Part shown: positions 5,020 through 5,172 of the stretch, in pieces
How positions within the stretch are numbered: position 1 is the stretch's first letter
How the letters are laid out: every line of letters starts with the position of its first letter
Source of the DNA: Azoarcus sp.
GTDB taxonomy: Bacteria > Pseudomonadota > Gammaproteobacteria > Burkholderiales > Rhodocyclaceae
Direction of reading: 5' to 3'
NCBI GenBank assembly: GCA_031282905.1
Contig: JAITCV010000217.1
Span: 1 to 5,172, forward strand
Length of the DNA stretch: 5,172 bases
Made by a program: the position numbers and the translations under genes
Notes under the pieces: model-generated
Told to the model about the DNA's origin: nothing
What the model saw: only the letters and a program-made list of their open reading frames with translations
Database searches by the model: none

Positions 5020-5025
5020 AAGGAG
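5020..5025 (+). promoter_or_regulatory. Ribosome binding site of the gene at 5032
   Basis: AAGGAG with a 6-nt spacer to ATG 5032. It supports this start and the reality of a gene of which only 47 codons are visible. Confidence 0.8.
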
Positions 5026-5031
5026 AAGCGC

Positions 5032-5172
5032 ATGAACGCGATAGATGCTGTAAAAATGAAAAAAACCATCGTGGATTTTGCCGTTCTGGGTGTCGAGCGT
5101 TTTTTGCAAGAACATCCGGGACTGGAATTTTATGCGTTTGCCTTCGATTGCAATGCCGAATATGGAGAAGTC
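5032..5172 (+). CDS. N-terminal fragment of an uncharacterised protein, possibly DUF4303 family (3' end off the window)
   Basis: Forty-seven codons are open to the right edge, starting MNAIDAVKMKKTIVDFAVLG. A predicted amphipathic helix (about residues 6-27) is followed by HPGLEFYAFAFDCNAEYGEV. An N-terminal helix leading into a FYAFAF-type strand recalls DUF4303 proteins, small soluble proteins of unknown function; this is a resemblance from memory and rests on few residues. No signal peptide or membrane segment is visible. It is transcribed divergently from the car operon, with the repeat block in between, so there is no operon link to carA. Codon use is less GC-biased than carA. The start is well supported by its ribosome binding site. 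Confidence 0.6.
   Translation, partial: MNAIDAVKMKKTIVDFAVLGVERFLQEHPGLEFYAFAFDCNAEYGEV

Overview
The window reads as a moderately GC-rich proteobacterial chromosome segment. CarA and the first ~310 residues of CarB look betaproteobacterial, judged from remembered family sequences without a search. The main content is a minus-strand operon for carbamoyl-phosphate synthetase that carries two extra genes between its subunit genes.

Read in the direction of transcription (minus strand, right to left), the layout is: a predicted promoter (4404-4376) with an operator-like dyad; two terminator-like hairpins in the leader (4359-4329 and 4317-4297); carA (4266-3127); an SMC/ABC-type AAA ATPase (3115-1958); a small PIN-domain nuclease (1961-1476); and carB (from 1483, running off the left edge after 494 codons). 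Gene spacing is very tight: 11 nt between carA and the ATPase gene, a 4-nt ATGA overlap between ATPase and PIN, and an 8-nt overlap between PIN and carB. The pair is therefore embedded in a housekeeping operon and probably translated from the same message. CarA supplies ammonia from glutamine and CarB makes carbamoyl phosphate for pyrimidine and arginine synthesis. The ATPase-nuclease pair has the layout of ATP-gated nuclease defence modules (compare Septu and PARIS), but its function is inferred, not shown.

To the right of carA, about 630 bases hold no convincing gene. The centre of this stretch (4621-4841) is a MITE/REP-like block of near-perfect GC-rich palindromes with matching outer ends. 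Beyond it a plus-strand gene starts at 5032 with a good ribosome binding site and runs off the right edge; it may belong to the DUF4303 family.

Two points need care. The carB reading frame changes codon usage abruptly near position 530, and its protein signature seems to change too, inside one of the most conserved blocks of the gene. That fits recombination or an assembly chimera. The long open frames on the plus strand opposite carB and carA are antisense shadows and are not annotated.
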